From Streptomyces sp. CB01373 (GTDB lineage Bacteria; Actinomycetota; Actinomycetes; Streptomycetales; Streptomycetaceae), in contig NZ_NNBK01000007.1 in assembly GCF_002803075.1 (NCBI RefSeq), forward strand, positions 186,001-250,000: DNA of 64,000 bases. The letters run 5' to 3'. The notes below the pieces were generated by a model that saw nothing but the letters and a program-made list of their open reading frames with translations, was not told where the DNA came from and did no database searches. Position numbers and translations under genes: made by a program. Shown one piece after another: positions 1 through 8,945 of the stretch; positions within the stretch are counted from its first letter, which is position 1, and every line of letters starts with the position of its first letter.

Positions 1-267
1 ATCACGATGGTGACGGCGGTGGACCCGCCGCCCGAGCGGGCCGCCCGGCTTCAGCCCGAACACGCGCGGATCCTGAAGCGGTGCGCGGAGTCCATCACCG
101 TGGCGGAACTCGCCGCCCACCTCGATCTTCCGGTGAGCGTCGTGGTGATCATGCTCTGCGATCTGCTGGACGCCGGACGGATCAGCGTCCGCCGGCCGTC
201 CCCGGTCTCCCGCACCCTGGACCTGGCCCTTCTGCAGAAAGTGAGGGACGGCCTTGACCGGCTCTGA
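1..267 (+). CDS. DUF742 conservon protein (CvnC-like), 5' end outside window
   Basis: The frame is open at the window edge, so the true start probably lies upstream. The first internal ATG, at base 7, gives 86 residues, shorter than usual for DUF742 proteins. The visible core runs from a helix at RILKRCAESITVAELAAHL through LLDAGRISV, a winged-helix-like fold. In conservons (CvnA sensor kinase, CvnB roadblock, CvnC DUF742, CvnD GTPase) this protein acts with the roadblock partner and GTPase at the membrane. It overlaps the next gene by 14 nt, which implies coupled translation. The family is clear; which conservon this is cannot be told, because the kinase and roadblock genes lie outside. Confidence 0.85.
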   Translation: MTMVTAVDPPPERAARLQPEHARILKRCAESITVAELAAHLDLPVSVVVIMLCDLLDAGRISVRRPSPVSRTLDLALLQKVRDGLDRL

Positions 268-859
268 CACCACCGTTCGGCCGTCATCGGCCCCCGACAC
301 AGCGAAGATCCTGATCGCCGGGGGCTTCGGGGTCGGCAAGACCACCATGGTCGGTTCGGTCAGCGAGATCGTCCCGCTGCGCACCGAGGAGCCGCTGACC
401 GCCGCGGGCCTGGGCGTCGACGACCTCGACGGCATCGAGCACAAGCAAGCCACCACCGTGGCCCTGGACTTCGGCCGGATCACGGTGAGTTCGGACCTTG
501 TGCTGTATCTCTTCGGCACACCTGGTCAGCAGCGGTTCTGGTTCATGTGGAACGACCTGGCCGTGGGCGCGCTCGGCGCGGTCGTCCTGATAGACGTCCG
601 CCGGCCGGAGACCAGCTTCGCCGCCATCGACTTCTTCGAGAGCCGGAACATTCCGTTCGTCGTCGGCGTCAACGGCTTCCACGGAGAGCACCCCTATCCG
701 CCGGAGGAGATCCGGGAGTCCCTGACGCTGCCCGAACACGCCCAGGTCATGCTGTGCGACGCACGTGACCGCGAGTCGTGCCGGGACATCCTGATCGCCC
801 TGGTGGACCAGTTGATCGCCTCAGCCGCCCAGGCGGACACAGCCGGGCTTGCCGGGTGA
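254..859 (+). CDS. Conservon small GTPase-like protein (CvnD family)
   Basis: A 201-residue P-loop protein. The Walker A motif GGFGVGKTT lies at residues 23-31. The segment LYLFGTPGQQRFWFMW, around residues 75-90, is the typical CvnD version of the G3 region, with TPG where Ras-like proteins have DxxG. CvnD proteins are the nucleotide-binding output of conservons, which couple a membrane kinase to differentiation and secondary metabolism. The start is TTG at 254, inside the DUF742 gene. No later start keeps enough sequence before the P-loop in this frame. It is the last gene of the conservon, since the next gene is on the other strand after about 120 nt. Confidence 0.9.
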   Translation: MTGSDTTVRPSSAPDTAKILIAGGFGVGKTTMVGSVSEIVPLRTEEPLTAAGLGVDDLDGIEHKQATTVALDFGRITVSSDLVLYLFGTPGQQRFWFMWNDLAVGALGAVVLIDVRRPETSFAAIDFFESRNIPFVVGVNGFHGEHPYPPEEIRESLTLPEHAQVMLCDARDRESCRDILIALVDQLIASAAQADTAGLAG

Positions 860-978
860 GGACGGGCAGGTGAGCGGACTCGGCCGGTGTCCGGCGGCAG
901 GCGTTGTCCAGCCCGGGTCCGAAGGCCGGGCCGACACCGACTCTCCTGTGGCACCCCCGGTTCGCCGAACCCCGGACG

Positions 979-1785
979 TCAGCAATACGGTGGCTGATTG
1001 GTCAGGGACGCCGCCACCCGCATCCACACGCCGAACAGCCGATAAAGGCCGGGCAGAGCGCCCTGTGCCTGAACGGTCCGGCTGTCCACCGAGGTGACTC
1101 CCGGGATTCCCAGCAGCGTCGAGGCCACGGAGGCCGACTGCCAGCGAACAGTGAGGGTTGACGGGTCCGCGGCGGGTGCCGATGCCCTCGGCGGTGCGGA
1201 GAGAGCAGTAGCGACCGTTTCCTCGATGGCCGCGCGTGCTTCTTCCGGCCGGCGCAGATCCGCCGCGAACCGGTCCCGCGCGTCCTTCACGGCCACGGTG
1301 CTCACCGACGGGTCCCATTCCGTCATCTCCGTGCACGCGCAGTCGTCACCGGTGAGGACCGCCACCGGAACGCCGATGGCAGCCGCAGTGGCGTGGGCCA
1401 GGCCGATCTCCCCGACAGGTCGGCCGTCCAGCCACATGTCCTCGATCTCGTGGCCCATGAAGCTGTGACTCAGCACACCGAGTGCCCCGGCCCGGGAGTG
1501 GTAGCCGACACAGATCACGGCATCGTGCTCGGGGGTGAGACCTTCGAGCATGCCCATCTGCTTGGGCCTGCCACGGATGAGGCGGGCTGCGGGATGCAGG
1601 GCCTCGGGCAGGATGTTGCGCATCGGTCCGTGCCCGTCGTTGACGGTGACCTCGGTGGCTCCAGCGGCAACGGCACCACGGACGGCCGCGTTGACGTCCT
1701 CCGCCATCATCAGCCGTCCACGCTCGTAGTCCCGGCCGCCGGGCTGGACATCCTCGGCGTCGACGAGCCCCGTGACGAGTCGCAC
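979..1785 (-). CDS. M55 family D-aminopeptidase (DppA-like), N-terminally truncated
   Basis: DppA-type M55 enzymes are zinc peptidases that release N-terminal D-amino acids. The ligands His52 (NDGHGP), His96 (GYHSRAG) and Glu126 (GRPVGEIGLAH) correspond to His60, His104 and Glu133 of the family. The family N-terminus, with its Asp8-x-Glu10 metal ligands (usually SxDMEG), is missing. The GTG start leads straight into RLVTGLVDAED, and only twelve sense codons separate it from an in-frame TAG, the stop of the upstream small membrane gene. About eight residues and two ligands are therefore lost and the product is probably inactive. The alternative, an undetected frameshift restoring the start, is unlikely because no such motif is visible in the other frames. 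Confidence 0.7.
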   Translation of the reverse strand: MRLVTGLVDAEDVQPGGRDYERGRLMMAEDVNAAVRGAVAAGATEVTVNDGHGPMRNILPEALHPAARLIRGRPKQMGMLEGLTPEHDAVICVGYHSRAGALGVLSHSFMGHEIEDMWLDGRPVGEIGLAHATAAAIGVPVAVLTGDDCACTEMTEWDPSVSTVAVKDARDRFAADLRRPEEARAAIEETVATALSAPPRASAPAADPSTLTVRWQSASVASTLLGIPGVTSVDSRTVQAQGALPGLYRLFGVWMRVAASLTNQPPYC

Positions 1786-1821
1786 TGCCGAAGGATGCCA
1801 GGTCCCACAGGACCTGGACCG

Positions 1822-2031
1822 CTATCTCCGGCGGCCGGCGCGAGCGAGGCCGGCCAGGTATCTGATCAGGCCCAGGGTCGCGGTGGCGAGGAGCCCACCG
1901 ACGCCTGCCCGGGCGCTGCTTCCCAGGAGGGTGTCCGTGGGCAGCTTTCCCACCGCGTAGAGGCTGAGCAGCGCCAGCACGAAGAACGAGAGGACGGCCG
2001 CGAGTGCTCTGGCCGGTCGGGAGCCGTTCAT
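1822..2031 (-). CDS. Small membrane protein of unknown function (69 aa)
   Basis: Begins MNGSRPARALAAVLSFFVLA, with GGAGAAA placed about nine bases before the ATG. Two hydrophobic stretches (about residues 8-25 and 38-58) flank a short polar loop, and the C-terminus is Arg-rich (ARAGRRR), so both ends are probably cytoplasmic. It lies upstream of, and in the same frame as, the truncated M55 gene; its TAG is 36 nt before that gene's GTG. The family is not recognised. The proximity suggests that the deletion which beheaded the peptidase gene fell directly behind this one. Confidence 0.6.
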   Translation of the reverse strand: MNGSRPARALAAVLSFFVLALLSLYAVGKLPTDTLLGSSARAGVGGLLATATLGLIRYLAGLARAGRRR

Positions 2032-2243
2032 CGCGGTTTCTCCGGTGCTGCTCGCGGGGCTGCGGGCCTTGTCCGGCCTCGTGTGCCTGGGTGGTGGACC
2101 CGTCGGACCCGGGGAGTCCGGCATGCGCCGGGCAGCCGGGTGTGAACTCGCCACATCATACGTGGATTCGACCTTGCCCAGAGGTGGTCCCGACGCGCAG
2201 CTGACCTGAGCGAGGCGAGTTCCGCCATGTCCGTGAGGACAGT

Positions 2244-3233
2244 TCAGAGCTGCGGCTCCCGGGCCACCCATCCCCGCTCGTAGGCGTGCCAGCCCAGTTG
2301 GAGACGGGTCGACACTCCGGTCAGTTCCATCAGCCCCTTCACCCGCCGCTGCACGGTCCGCAGCCCCAGGTCCAACTGCTTCGCCACGCTCGCGTCCGTC
2401 ATCCCGGCCAGCAGCAGCGACAGAACCTCCAGGTCCGTGGCGTCCGGCCCGTTGGACTCCTCCTCCACCCGGCCGCCCCCGCCGAGCCGGAGCGGCATCG
2501 CCTCCCGCCATACCGCCTCGAACAGGCCCATCAGCGACTCCAGCAGTCCGGAGCCGTGCACGACCAGAGCCGCGGGCTCCGCGCCCCGGCCGGTCAGAGG
2601 CACCATCGCCAACGCCCCGTCGGCGACAACCAGCTTGGTGGGCACCCGGTCGACGACCCGGCACTGCTCGTCACGGCCGAGCGCCGCCGACAACTCCAGG
2701 ATCCCGGACGGCAGCGACAGCACCTCGCGCTCCACCACCACCCGGTACGACACCCCGCGCGTGGCGGCCCGCTCCTCGGCCTCGTTCTCCATACCGCTCA
2801 CCGCGACCGGTTTCCCGGTGACCAGGGCGCACACCTCGCTCGTCGCCCCCAGTTGCAACTGGAAGAAGCGGTGCGCCACCGCACTCGCCCCCGTCACCAC
2901 CTCGACCAGGTCGTGAACGGCCGAATCGGTCGCCTCCACCCGGTACTCCTCGGCGAGCAGCGCGGCCGCCCGCTCCGCCTGCTCCAGTTCATGGCGCTGC
3001 TGGGTCAGCAGCGCCCCCAGCGCCACCGCGGGCAGCGCCGCCACCCAGCGGTCGACGCGGGACGAGGACTGGGCGGCCAGGCCGCTCCGTTCCAGCCCTC
3101 GCAAAGCCCGTTCGGTGTCCGGTTCGGGAAGTGCCAGCCGGTGGGCCAGGTCGGAGACCTCCGCGGCGCCCACCGTCACAAGGGCTCGGTACACCGACTC
3201 CTGTATCTCGTCCAGACCAATGGCTCCCAGCAT
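2244..3233 (-). CDS. LuxR-type transcriptional regulator with TrmB-like N-terminal domain
   Basis: A 329-residue product from the ATG at 3233, which is preceded by the strong Shine-Dalgarno GGGAGGGGA. Residues 1-70 (IGLDEIQESVYRALVTVGAAEVSDLAHRL) form a winged helix as in TrmB-like regulators. The middle part is a sensor-like region. The C-terminus (DLEVLSLLLAGMTDASVAKQLDLGLRTVQRRVKGLMELTG) is a LuxR/NarL helix-turn-helix. This architecture is common in Streptomyces next to secreted enzymes. It is divergent from the subtilisin gene at 3452 with 218 nt between them, so control of that protease is the simplest inference. The inducer is unknown. Confidence 0.85.
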   Translation of the reverse strand: MLGAIGLDEIQESVYRALVTVGAAEVSDLAHRLALPEPDTERALRGLERSGLAAQSSSRVDRWVAALPAVALGALLTQQRHELEQAERAAALLAEEYRVEATDSAVHDLVEVVTGASAVAHRFFQLQLGATSEVCALVTGKPVAVSGMENEAEERAATRGVSYRVVVEREVLSLPSGILELSAALGRDEQCRVVDRVPTKLVVADGALAMVPLTGRGAEPAALVVHGSGLLESLMGLFEAVWREAMPLRLGGGGRVEEESNGPDATDLEVLSLLLAGMTDASVAKQLDLGLRTVQRRVKGLMELTGVSTRLQLGWHAYERGWVAREPQL

Positions 3234-3451
3234 CCCCGCTCCCCTCCCGGACGTCCCGGACGAATTCATTCCGCACGCCGTCGTCGCCCTCGGGCGTCCG
3301 GCGCGGCGAAAAGCGGCCACGGCGTAAACCCGCCGTGGTCATCATCCCTTCAACGTCTGTCGCTCTGCCAATGTGGCGCCACGGCAGTACCGACAACTTC
3401 CGGAATGCCGCTGTTAGTTCAGAGGTAACCCGGTTTCACCTAGGGAGAGCC

Positions 3452-6400
3452 ATGCGTCCGATATCGCGTACGGCGCTGGGGGCGGCCACCGCCGCCGTCC
3501 TGGCCGTCACCGCGATCGCACCGTCCGCGGCCGCGCCGCAGGACGATCCGACCGTGAAGAGACCACTGACCGGTGGCACGACCGCCGCCGGGGCAGGCGC
3601 ACCGGTCACCGTCACCCTGGTCACCGGCGACAAGGTCCTGGTACGCACGAACAGTTCGGGGGCCGCCTCGGTCACCGCACTGCCCCGCGAGGACGGCTCC
3701 GTGCCCCTCCTGCAGACCCGCCAGTCCGGCAAGGACCTCTACGTCTACCCCGACACCGCCGCCCGCGCGCTGGCCGCGGGCAAGGTCGACGAGGAACTCT
3801 TCAACGTCACCGGACTCGTCCGGCAGGGCTACGACGACGCGCACACCGCCGCGCTCCCGCTGATCGCCGTCTACGGGAGCGCCGCGGCCCGCACCGCGCC
3901 CGCCACCCCGCGCGGCGCGAAGCGCGGCCCCGCGCTGGACGCCATCGACGGCGTCGCCCTCACGACGGACAAGGCGAAGGCCGCCGACTTCTGGGCGGAC
4001 GTCACCAACCCCCGTGCCCGTTCCGCCTCCGGCCTGAAGAAGCTGTGGCTCGACCGCAAGGTCCGGGCCGCCCTCGACCGGTCCACCCGGCAGATCGGCG
4101 CCGACCTCGCCTGGGCCGCCGGATACACCGGCAAGGGCACCAAGGTGGCCGTCCTCGACACCGGCGCCGACGCCGAACACCCCGATCTCAAGGGCCGGAT
4201 CACCGCCTCGGAGAACTTCACCGACTCCCCCACCACCGACGACCGGCAGGGCCACGGCACCCACACCATCTCCACCGTCGGCGGCTCCGGTGCCGCCGGC
4301 GACGGCAGGAAGAAGGGCGTCGCCCCCGACACCGAACTGCTCAACGGCAAGGTCCTCAACGACAGCGGCTACGGCGCCGAATCCTGGATCATCGCCGGAA
4401 TGCAGTGGGCGGTCGACCAGAAGGCCGACGTCGTCTCGATGAGCCTCGGCAACCCGGAACCGACCGACTGCACCGACCCGATGAGCGTCGCCGCCGAGAA
4501 ACTCGCCCAGAACAAGGACACGTTGTTCGTCATCGCGGCGGGCAACTCCGGCCCGACGCTCAACACCGTCTCCTCGCCCGGCTGCGCCCCGAACGTGCTG
4601 ACCGTCGGCGCCGTCGACCGCGACGACTCCACCGCCCAGTTCTCCAGCCGCGGACCCGTGCTCGGCGCGCACACCCTCAAGCCGGAGATCGCCGCCCCCG
4701 GCGTCGACATCTCGGCCGCGGCCGCGGGCGGCCGGGGCCTCTACGCCTACCGGTCGATGTCGGGGACGTCGATGGCCACCCCGCATGTGGCGGGCGCCGC
4801 CGCCCTCGTGAAGCAGCGTCACCCGGACTGGACCGCCCAGCAGGTCAAGGCCGTTCTGGTGTCGTCCGCGCAGAGCGACATCCCCGGCGACGTACGCGAG
4901 ACCGGCGCCGGCCGGCTCGACGTGAAGGCCGCCATCGACACCACCGTCGTCGGTGCCCCCGCCGTCCAGGCCGGCACCTACGCCTGGCCGCAGAAGGTCG
5001 GCGACCGCACCACCGTCGACCTCCCCTACACCAACTCCGGCAGCAAACCGGTCGAGTTGTCGCTGAAGGTCCAGGGCGTCACCGGCAACGACGGCTCCGC
5101 GGTGCACTCCCCCGTCGCCGGGCTCGACGCGAAGACCGTCACCGTCCCGGCCGGCGCCACCATGAAGGTCCCGCTGCGCATAGACCCGGCCGCGAACCTC
5201 AAGGCGGCCCAGTACGGCGACGTCACCGGGCGCGTCCTGGCCACCGGACCCGGCGACGTGAGGGTCTCCACTCCCTTCTCCCTGTACGTCGAGCCGCGGA
5301 CCGTCACCCTGCGCGTCAAGATGATCGACCGCGCAGGCGAACCCGCCACGGGCTCCTCCTCGTTGGACGTCATCGGCACCGACACCGCCGACGGTGAGCG
5401 CCGCTTCAACGACGGCGCCGCCGAGCAGGTCTACCGGGTGCGGCCCGGCGCGTACTTCGTCTCCGGTTTCGTCATGACGCCGGACGCAGCCGACGCCACG
5501 GGCGGCATGACCGACTCGGTCGGCTACCTCGCCCGGCCCCAGGTGGACGTCGCCAAGGACACCACCGTGGTGCTCGACGCCCGCAAGGCCCACCGTCTGC
5601 GGGTGGAGACCGCGGACCGCGCCTCCGAGAGCCGCTCCACCACTCTGGCCTTCGGCCGCACCTGGGACGGGACCTGGCTGCACGCCGGCTCCGTCACCGG
5701 CAACCGGAGCGTCCGGACCTACCTGGCGGACGTGCAGGGCAAGGCGCGCGACGGCGACTTCGAGTTCGCCAGCTTCTGGCGCGCGTACGCCCCGCAACTC
5801 GAGAAGCTGTCGGTCGTCGGCGGTGCCGCACTGCACCCGCGGATGGCGAGCACAGGCTCGGTCAACCTCGACGGAACGGGCGAGGCCGCGCTGGTCGACG
5901 CGGGCACCGGCACCCCCGATGAACTGAGGGCCGCGGGCGTCGCCGGGAAGATCGCGCTGGTCGAGGCCGACGACGACGGCTACCTGTACAGCCTGGCGCG
6001 TGACGCGAAGGCCGCCGGCGCGAAGGCGGTCCTCGCCCACCGCCGGGCCGCGGGCCCCTGGCAGCCGTCGATCGGCTTCGGCCAGGCGCCGGTGCCCTCA
6101 CTCGGCATCGAGGCGGACGAGGCCGCGGCGCTGAAGTCCGCCCTGGCCAAGGGCGCGGTGACGCTGCGCTGGAAGGCCACCGCCGTCAGCCCGTTCGTCT
6201 ACAACCTCGCCTTCCCCGAAACCGGCCCGGTCGTCTCCGACCGCACCTACCAGGTCAGGGACAAGAAGCTCGGCACGGTCACCGCGACCTACGAGGCGAT
6301 GGGCGTCGCGGCGGACTACGTCGACACGATGGTCATGGCCCTTCCGTACGGCGGGGTGTTCTCCGCCGCCGGCGACTCCGTCGCCGTCCCCGGCAAGCGC

Positions 6401-7213
6401 ACGGAGTACTACTCGGCGGGCGACACCGCCTGGACGCGCTACCTCTCCTCCAGCTTCCCCTGGGGCGAGGCCATGGCCGACCAGGCGCGCACGTACACCG
6501 CGGGCTCGAAGCGCGCGGAGAACTGGTACCGGGGCATCCCGGCCCCGGCCGCCCCGCGCGGCACCGACGGCAGCCTCGAACTGGCCGCGGAGCGGCAGGA
6601 CAACCTGATCGGCGTGGCACCCGCCTTCTGGGGCGACACCGAACACATGGGCATCCAGGGCTCCTTCGGCGACATCGGCAGCATGAGGCTCACCAGCGGC
6701 GGCAAGGTGATCGGCGAGACCGGGTGGCCGTCGGGGACGTTCAATGTCCCGGCTGAGGACGCCGCGTACGAACTCACCATGGACACCACCAAGTTCGGGC
6801 AGCCCGCCGCCGTGTGGCAGCGGTCCACCAGCACCCGGACGGTCTGGAAGTTCCGCTCGCACCGGGACGAGACCGCCTACTCCCAAGGCATTCCGCTGCT
6901 CTTCCCGGGCTACGACGTGGACACGGACGGCCTCAAGACCGTTCCGGCGAGGGACGGTCAAACGATCGGGCTGAGCGTGACCGGTCACGCGGGCTACACG
7001 CCCGGCAAGCTGGTGGCCGCCAAGGTCTCGTACTCGTACGACGGCGGCGAGACCTGGGCCGAGGGCACCACCTCGCAGCGCGACGGCCGCTGGACCGCGA
7101 CCGTGAACCACGCGGGCGCGGCCGGCAAGCCGGTCACGCTGAAGACCGAACTGACGGACGTCAACGGCAACTCCGTCGTCCAGACCGTGACCGACGCGTA
7201 CGCCGTGCGCTGA
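3452..7213 (+). CDS. Secreted S8 family serine peptidase (subtilisin-like), 1253 aa
   Basis: The ATG at 3452 follows AGGGAGAG and opens a Sec signal peptide (MRPISRTALGAATAAVLAVT, then an Ala-rich tail with cleavage near SAAAPQ). A propeptide runs to about residue 220. The subtilisin triad is Asp236 (VAVLDTGAD), His268 (GHGTHT) and Ser440 (GTSMATPHVAGAAAL), with the oxyanion Asn365 (AAGNSGPT). A PA-like insert is suggested around GKIALVEADDDGYLYSLARD near residue 830. The long C-terminal part is beta-rich and may mediate substrate or wall contact. Alternative upstream starts would bury the signal peptide. A strong terminator follows directly. Likely role: extracellular protein degradation. 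Confidence 0.93.
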   Translation: MRPISRTALGAATAAVLAVTAIAPSAAAPQDDPTVKRPLTGGTTAAGAGAPVTVTLVTGDKVLVRTNSSGAASVTALPREDGSVPLLQTRQSGKDLYVYPDTAARALAAGKVDEELFNVTGLVRQGYDDAHTAALPLIAVYGSAAARTAPATPRGAKRGPALDAIDGVALTTDKAKAADFWADVTNPRARSASGLKKLWLDRKVRAALDRSTRQIGADLAWAAGYTGKGTKVAVLDTGADAEHPDLKGRITASENFTDSPTTDDRQGHGTHTISTVGGSGAAGDGRKKGVAPDTELLNGKVLNDSGYGAESWIIAGMQWAVDQKADVVSMSLGNPEPTDCTDPMSVAAEKLAQNKDTLFVIAAGNSGPTLNTVSSPGCAPNVLTVGAVDRDDSTAQFSSRGPVLGAHTLKPEIAAPGVDISAAAAGGRGLYAYRSMSGTSMATPHVAGAAALVKQRHPDWTAQQVKAVLVSSAQSDIPGDVRETGAGRLDVKAAIDTTVVGAPAVQAGTYAWPQKVGDRTTVDLPYTNSGSKPVELSLKVQGVTGNDGSAVHSPVAGLDAKTVTVPAGATMKVPLRIDPAANLKAAQYGDVTGRVLATGPGDVRVSTPFSLYVEPRTVTLRVKMIDRAGEPATGSSSLDVIGTDTADGERRFNDGAAEQVYRVRPGAYFVSGFVMTPDAADATGGMTDSVGYLARPQVDVAKDTTVVLDARKAHRLRVETADRASESRSTTLAFGRTWDGTWLHAGSVTGNRSVRTYLADVQGKARDGDFEFASFWRAYAPQLEKLSVVGGAALHPRMASTGSVNLDGTGEAALVDAGTGTPDELRAAGVAGKIALVEADDDGYLYSLARDAKAAGAKAVLAHRRAAGPWQPSIGFGQAPVPSLGIEADEAAALKSALAKGAVTLRWKATAVSPFVYNLAFPETGPVVSDRTYQVRDKKLGTVTATYEAMGVAADYVDTMVMALPYGGVFSAAGDSVAVPGKRTEYYSAGDTAWTRYLSSSFPWGEAMADQARTYTAGSKRAENWYRGIPAPAAPRGTDGSLELAAERQDNLIGVAPAFWGDTEHMGIQGSFGDIGSMRLTSGGKVIGETGWPSGTFNVPAEDAAYELTMDTTKFGQPAAVWQRSTSTRTVWKFRSHRDETAYSQGIPLLFPGYDVDTDGLKTVPARDGQTIGLSVTGHAGYTPGKLVAAKVSYSYDGGETWAEGTTSQRDGRWTATVNHAGAAGKPVTLKTELTDVNGNSVVQTVTDAYAVR

Positions 7214-7223
7214 CCCACGCCCC

Positions 7224-7261
7224 GCGACCCGCGCCCAGGCCGGAGCCTGGGCGCGGGTCGC
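7224..7261 (+). terminator. Strong hairpin terminator after the subtilisin gene
   Basis: A perfect 16-bp stem (GCGACCCGCGCCCAGG at 7224-7239 against 7246-7261) with a six-base loop, starting 11 nt after the stop codon. No T-run follows, as is usual in Streptomyces. Confidence 0.8.
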
Positions 7262-7295
7262 GCCGGCTGATCGCTCCCGGTCGGCCGTCGTCGAC

Positions 7296-7342
7296 TTCGA
7301 CGCTCATACGTCCTGCGTTGCAGTACCAGAATGTGCGTCGAA
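7296..7342. repeat. Spaced 12-bp inverted repeat upstream of the GNAT gene
   Basis: TTCGACGCTCAT (7296-7307) faces ATGTGCGTCGAA (7331-7342), with one mismatch and a 23-bp spacer. It lies between the subtilisin terminator and the acetyltransferase gene. It could be an operator, a second hairpin or a scar of an element; the sequence alone does not decide. Confidence 0.4.
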
Positions 7343-7411
7343 AGTGGTTGGTCGTCGGTCTGTTCCCTGTGTTTCCATGCCGAAGTGAACATCGAGAGCT
7401 TCGGGGCCGGT

Positions 7412-7930
7412 GTGGAGCGGTCGGATCCCCGGATCCGGCCGAGGACTGACGATGATGTCGAAACGTGTGTGCGGGTTCTCGCGGAAGTCCATCAATGTAA
7501 CGGCTACCCGGTGAACTGGCCCGACCAGCCCGACGAGTGGCTGTCACACGCTTCCCTGTTGGGAGCCTGGGTCGCTGAACTCGGCGGCCGACTCGTCGGC
7601 CACGTCAGCTTGTCCCGCGAGGGTGAAGGAGATCTGGCCCCCGGCTTGTGGGGCGAGCGGAACGGGACGAGCACGGCCCTGGCCGCGGTGGTCAACCGGC
7701 TGTTCGTCGCCCCACAGGCCAGGGGGCATGGCATCGGTGCACTGCTGATCGGCCAGGCAGTGGAGGAGGCACGACACCGTGGCCTGCATCCGGTGCTCGA
7801 CGTCGTGGCGTCCGACACCTCCGCGGCGGCTCTGTACGAGCGGCTGGGGTGGCAGCTGATGGCCACGGTCGAGCAACGATGGAGCCCGTCCCAACTCGTG
7901 GCCATTCACTGTTATGCGGCGGCGTCGTGA
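7412..7930 (+). CDS. GNAT family N-acetyltransferase
   Basis: The domain starts at DPRIRPRTDDDVETCVRVLAEVH. The acetyl-CoA pyrophosphate loop is RLFVAPQARGHGIGALLIGQA (Q/RxxGxG/A type), followed by the beta-5/alpha-4 region DTSAAALYERLGWQL. These are hallmarks of small-molecule or peptide acetyltransferases. The substrate is not predictable. The start is uncertain: GTG at 7412 puts the domain at the N-terminus as usual, while GTG 7385 and ATG 7331 are also in frame. None has a good Shine-Dalgarno sequence. A conserved Trp-rich segment (YPVNWPDQPDEWL) between the first two motifs is typical of one actinobacterial subgroup. Confidence 0.8.
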   Translation: MERSDPRIRPRTDDDVETCVRVLAEVHQCNGYPVNWPDQPDEWLSHASLLGAWVAELGGRLVGHVSLSREGEGDLAPGLWGERNGTSTALAAVVNRLFVAPQARGHGIGALLIGQAVEEARHRGLHPVLDVVASDTSAAALYERLGWQLMATVEQRWSPSQLVAIHCYAAAS

Positions 7931-8089
7931 TGCGGTCTCTCGCCGGACAACCCGGCGTCACGCCGAGTTGCTCATACGTCTGACAGCAGCCGACGCCGGC
8001 CCGCGGGCACCCTCGAAGCGCGCGGCTGGTGCGGGCACCAGTACCTCCGCGCGCTATGGCTTGCCACCGGGCCTCGCGGGGTGGGCCGG

Positions 8090-8455
8090 TCAGACGTCCA
8101 GGGTGGTCTCGATGCGCTTGAGCGAGTGGCGTGCGAGGGCCAGATTGCCGCGGGTCCGGTCGAGCGCGAGGTAGAGGAACAGGCTCCCGTCGCTGTTGGT
8201 CAGGGGGCGTATGAGGTGGTACTGCTCGCCGAGGGTGATCAGGATGTCCTCGATCGAGTCGTTCATGCCGAGGGTGCTCAGCGTCCGCGTCTTGGCGCGG
8301 ACGACCTCCGTGTTGCCGGCGGCGGCGACTTCCAGGTCCAGTCCCTGGCCACCACCGAGGGTGCCCAGCGACATGCCGCTCTCATAATCGACCAGGGCGA
8401 CACCGATCGCTCCCTCGATCGCCATGGCTTCCTTGAGTGCGGTCTCGATGCTCAT
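8090..8455 (-). CDS. Roadblock/LC7-like protein, divergent member of the cluster
   Basis: A 121-residue protein beginning MSIETALKEAMAIEGAIGVALVDYESGM. The pattern of helix, then hydrophobic strand ending in D-x-x-S/T-G-x-x-L, is that of roadblock/LC7 proteins. The central LDLEVAAAGNTEVVRAKTRTL is the long amphipathic helix, and SIEDILITLGEQYHLIRPL with LFLYLALDRTRGNLALARHSLKRIE completes the fold. Such proteins dimerise and regulate Ras-like GTPases such as MglA or CvnD. Here no GTPase gene is adjacent. The gene is divergent from three further roadblock or adaptor-type genes that start 137 nt away, so a shared control region is likely. Confidence 0.75.
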   Translation of the reverse strand: MSIETALKEAMAIEGAIGVALVDYESGMSLGTLGGGQGLDLEVAAAGNTEVVRAKTRTLSTLGMNDSIEDILITLGEQYHLIRPLTNSDGSLFLYLALDRTRGNLALARHSLKRIETTLDV

Positions 8456-8591
8456 GTTCTTGCCCTTCGCGCTGTACGACGCGGCACTGAGGCCGTGTCA
8501 GAAAAAGTTCGCCGGACGACCTGTTCTGGAACGTCTGGCTTAAACTACTGTGCTTTCTGGCCGAATGTGAAGGGTTTGTGAAAGGATGCCG

Positions 8592-8945
8592 GTGTCCTCA
8601 GTCGAAGACTCCCTGTGCCGCCTGCTCGAAGTGCCGGGAGTCACAGGCGCCGCCCTTGTCGACGCGGTCACCGGGTTGACCTACGGCGAATCCGGCGCGG
8701 GGGAGATGGACGCCGCCGAGTGCAGTCGGCTTGTGGCGTTCGTCGGCGACCGGCTCCACCTGGCCGGAGCGCAAGGAGAGCTGGAGAGCATGGTCATCAC
8801 GGGCACCCGGCATCAGCTCGTCCTCAGGGCGATGCCCCGGCCGGGCGATCCCCTGCTGCTGATGGCGGCCTTGGAGCGCGACCAGGCCAACCTGGCTCTG
8901 GTCCTGCGTGAGTTGGACCTCTACGTGGCGAAGGTGGCGGGATGA
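8592..8945 (+). CDS. Roadblock-like protein
   Basis: Reads VSSVEDSLCRLLEVPGVTGAALVDAVTGLTYGESG, the same helix/strand plan as the divergent neighbour, with VITGTRHQLVLRAMPRPGDPLLLMAALERDQANLALVLREL matching its C-terminal half. GTG at 8592 is preferred because AAAGGA lies five bases before it; ATG at 8586 would overlap that site. The length of about 117 residues is normal for roadblock proteins. Its stop overlaps the next gene's start as ATGA, a sign of coupled translation. Function is inferred only from fold and context: a scaffold or sensor subunit in a GTPase-type signalling complex. Confidence 0.7.
   Translation: MSSVEDSLCRLLEVPGVTGAALVDAVTGLTYGESGAGEMDAAECSRLVAFVGDRLHLAGAQGELESMVITGTRHQLVLRAMPRPGDPLLLMAALERDQANLALVLRELDLYVAKVAG

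Noticed and set aside
3440..6040. Long minus-strand open frame opposite the subtilisin gene
   Set aside because: It is the GC-bias shadow of the protease gene, with Gly/Asp/Val-rich low-complexity translation.
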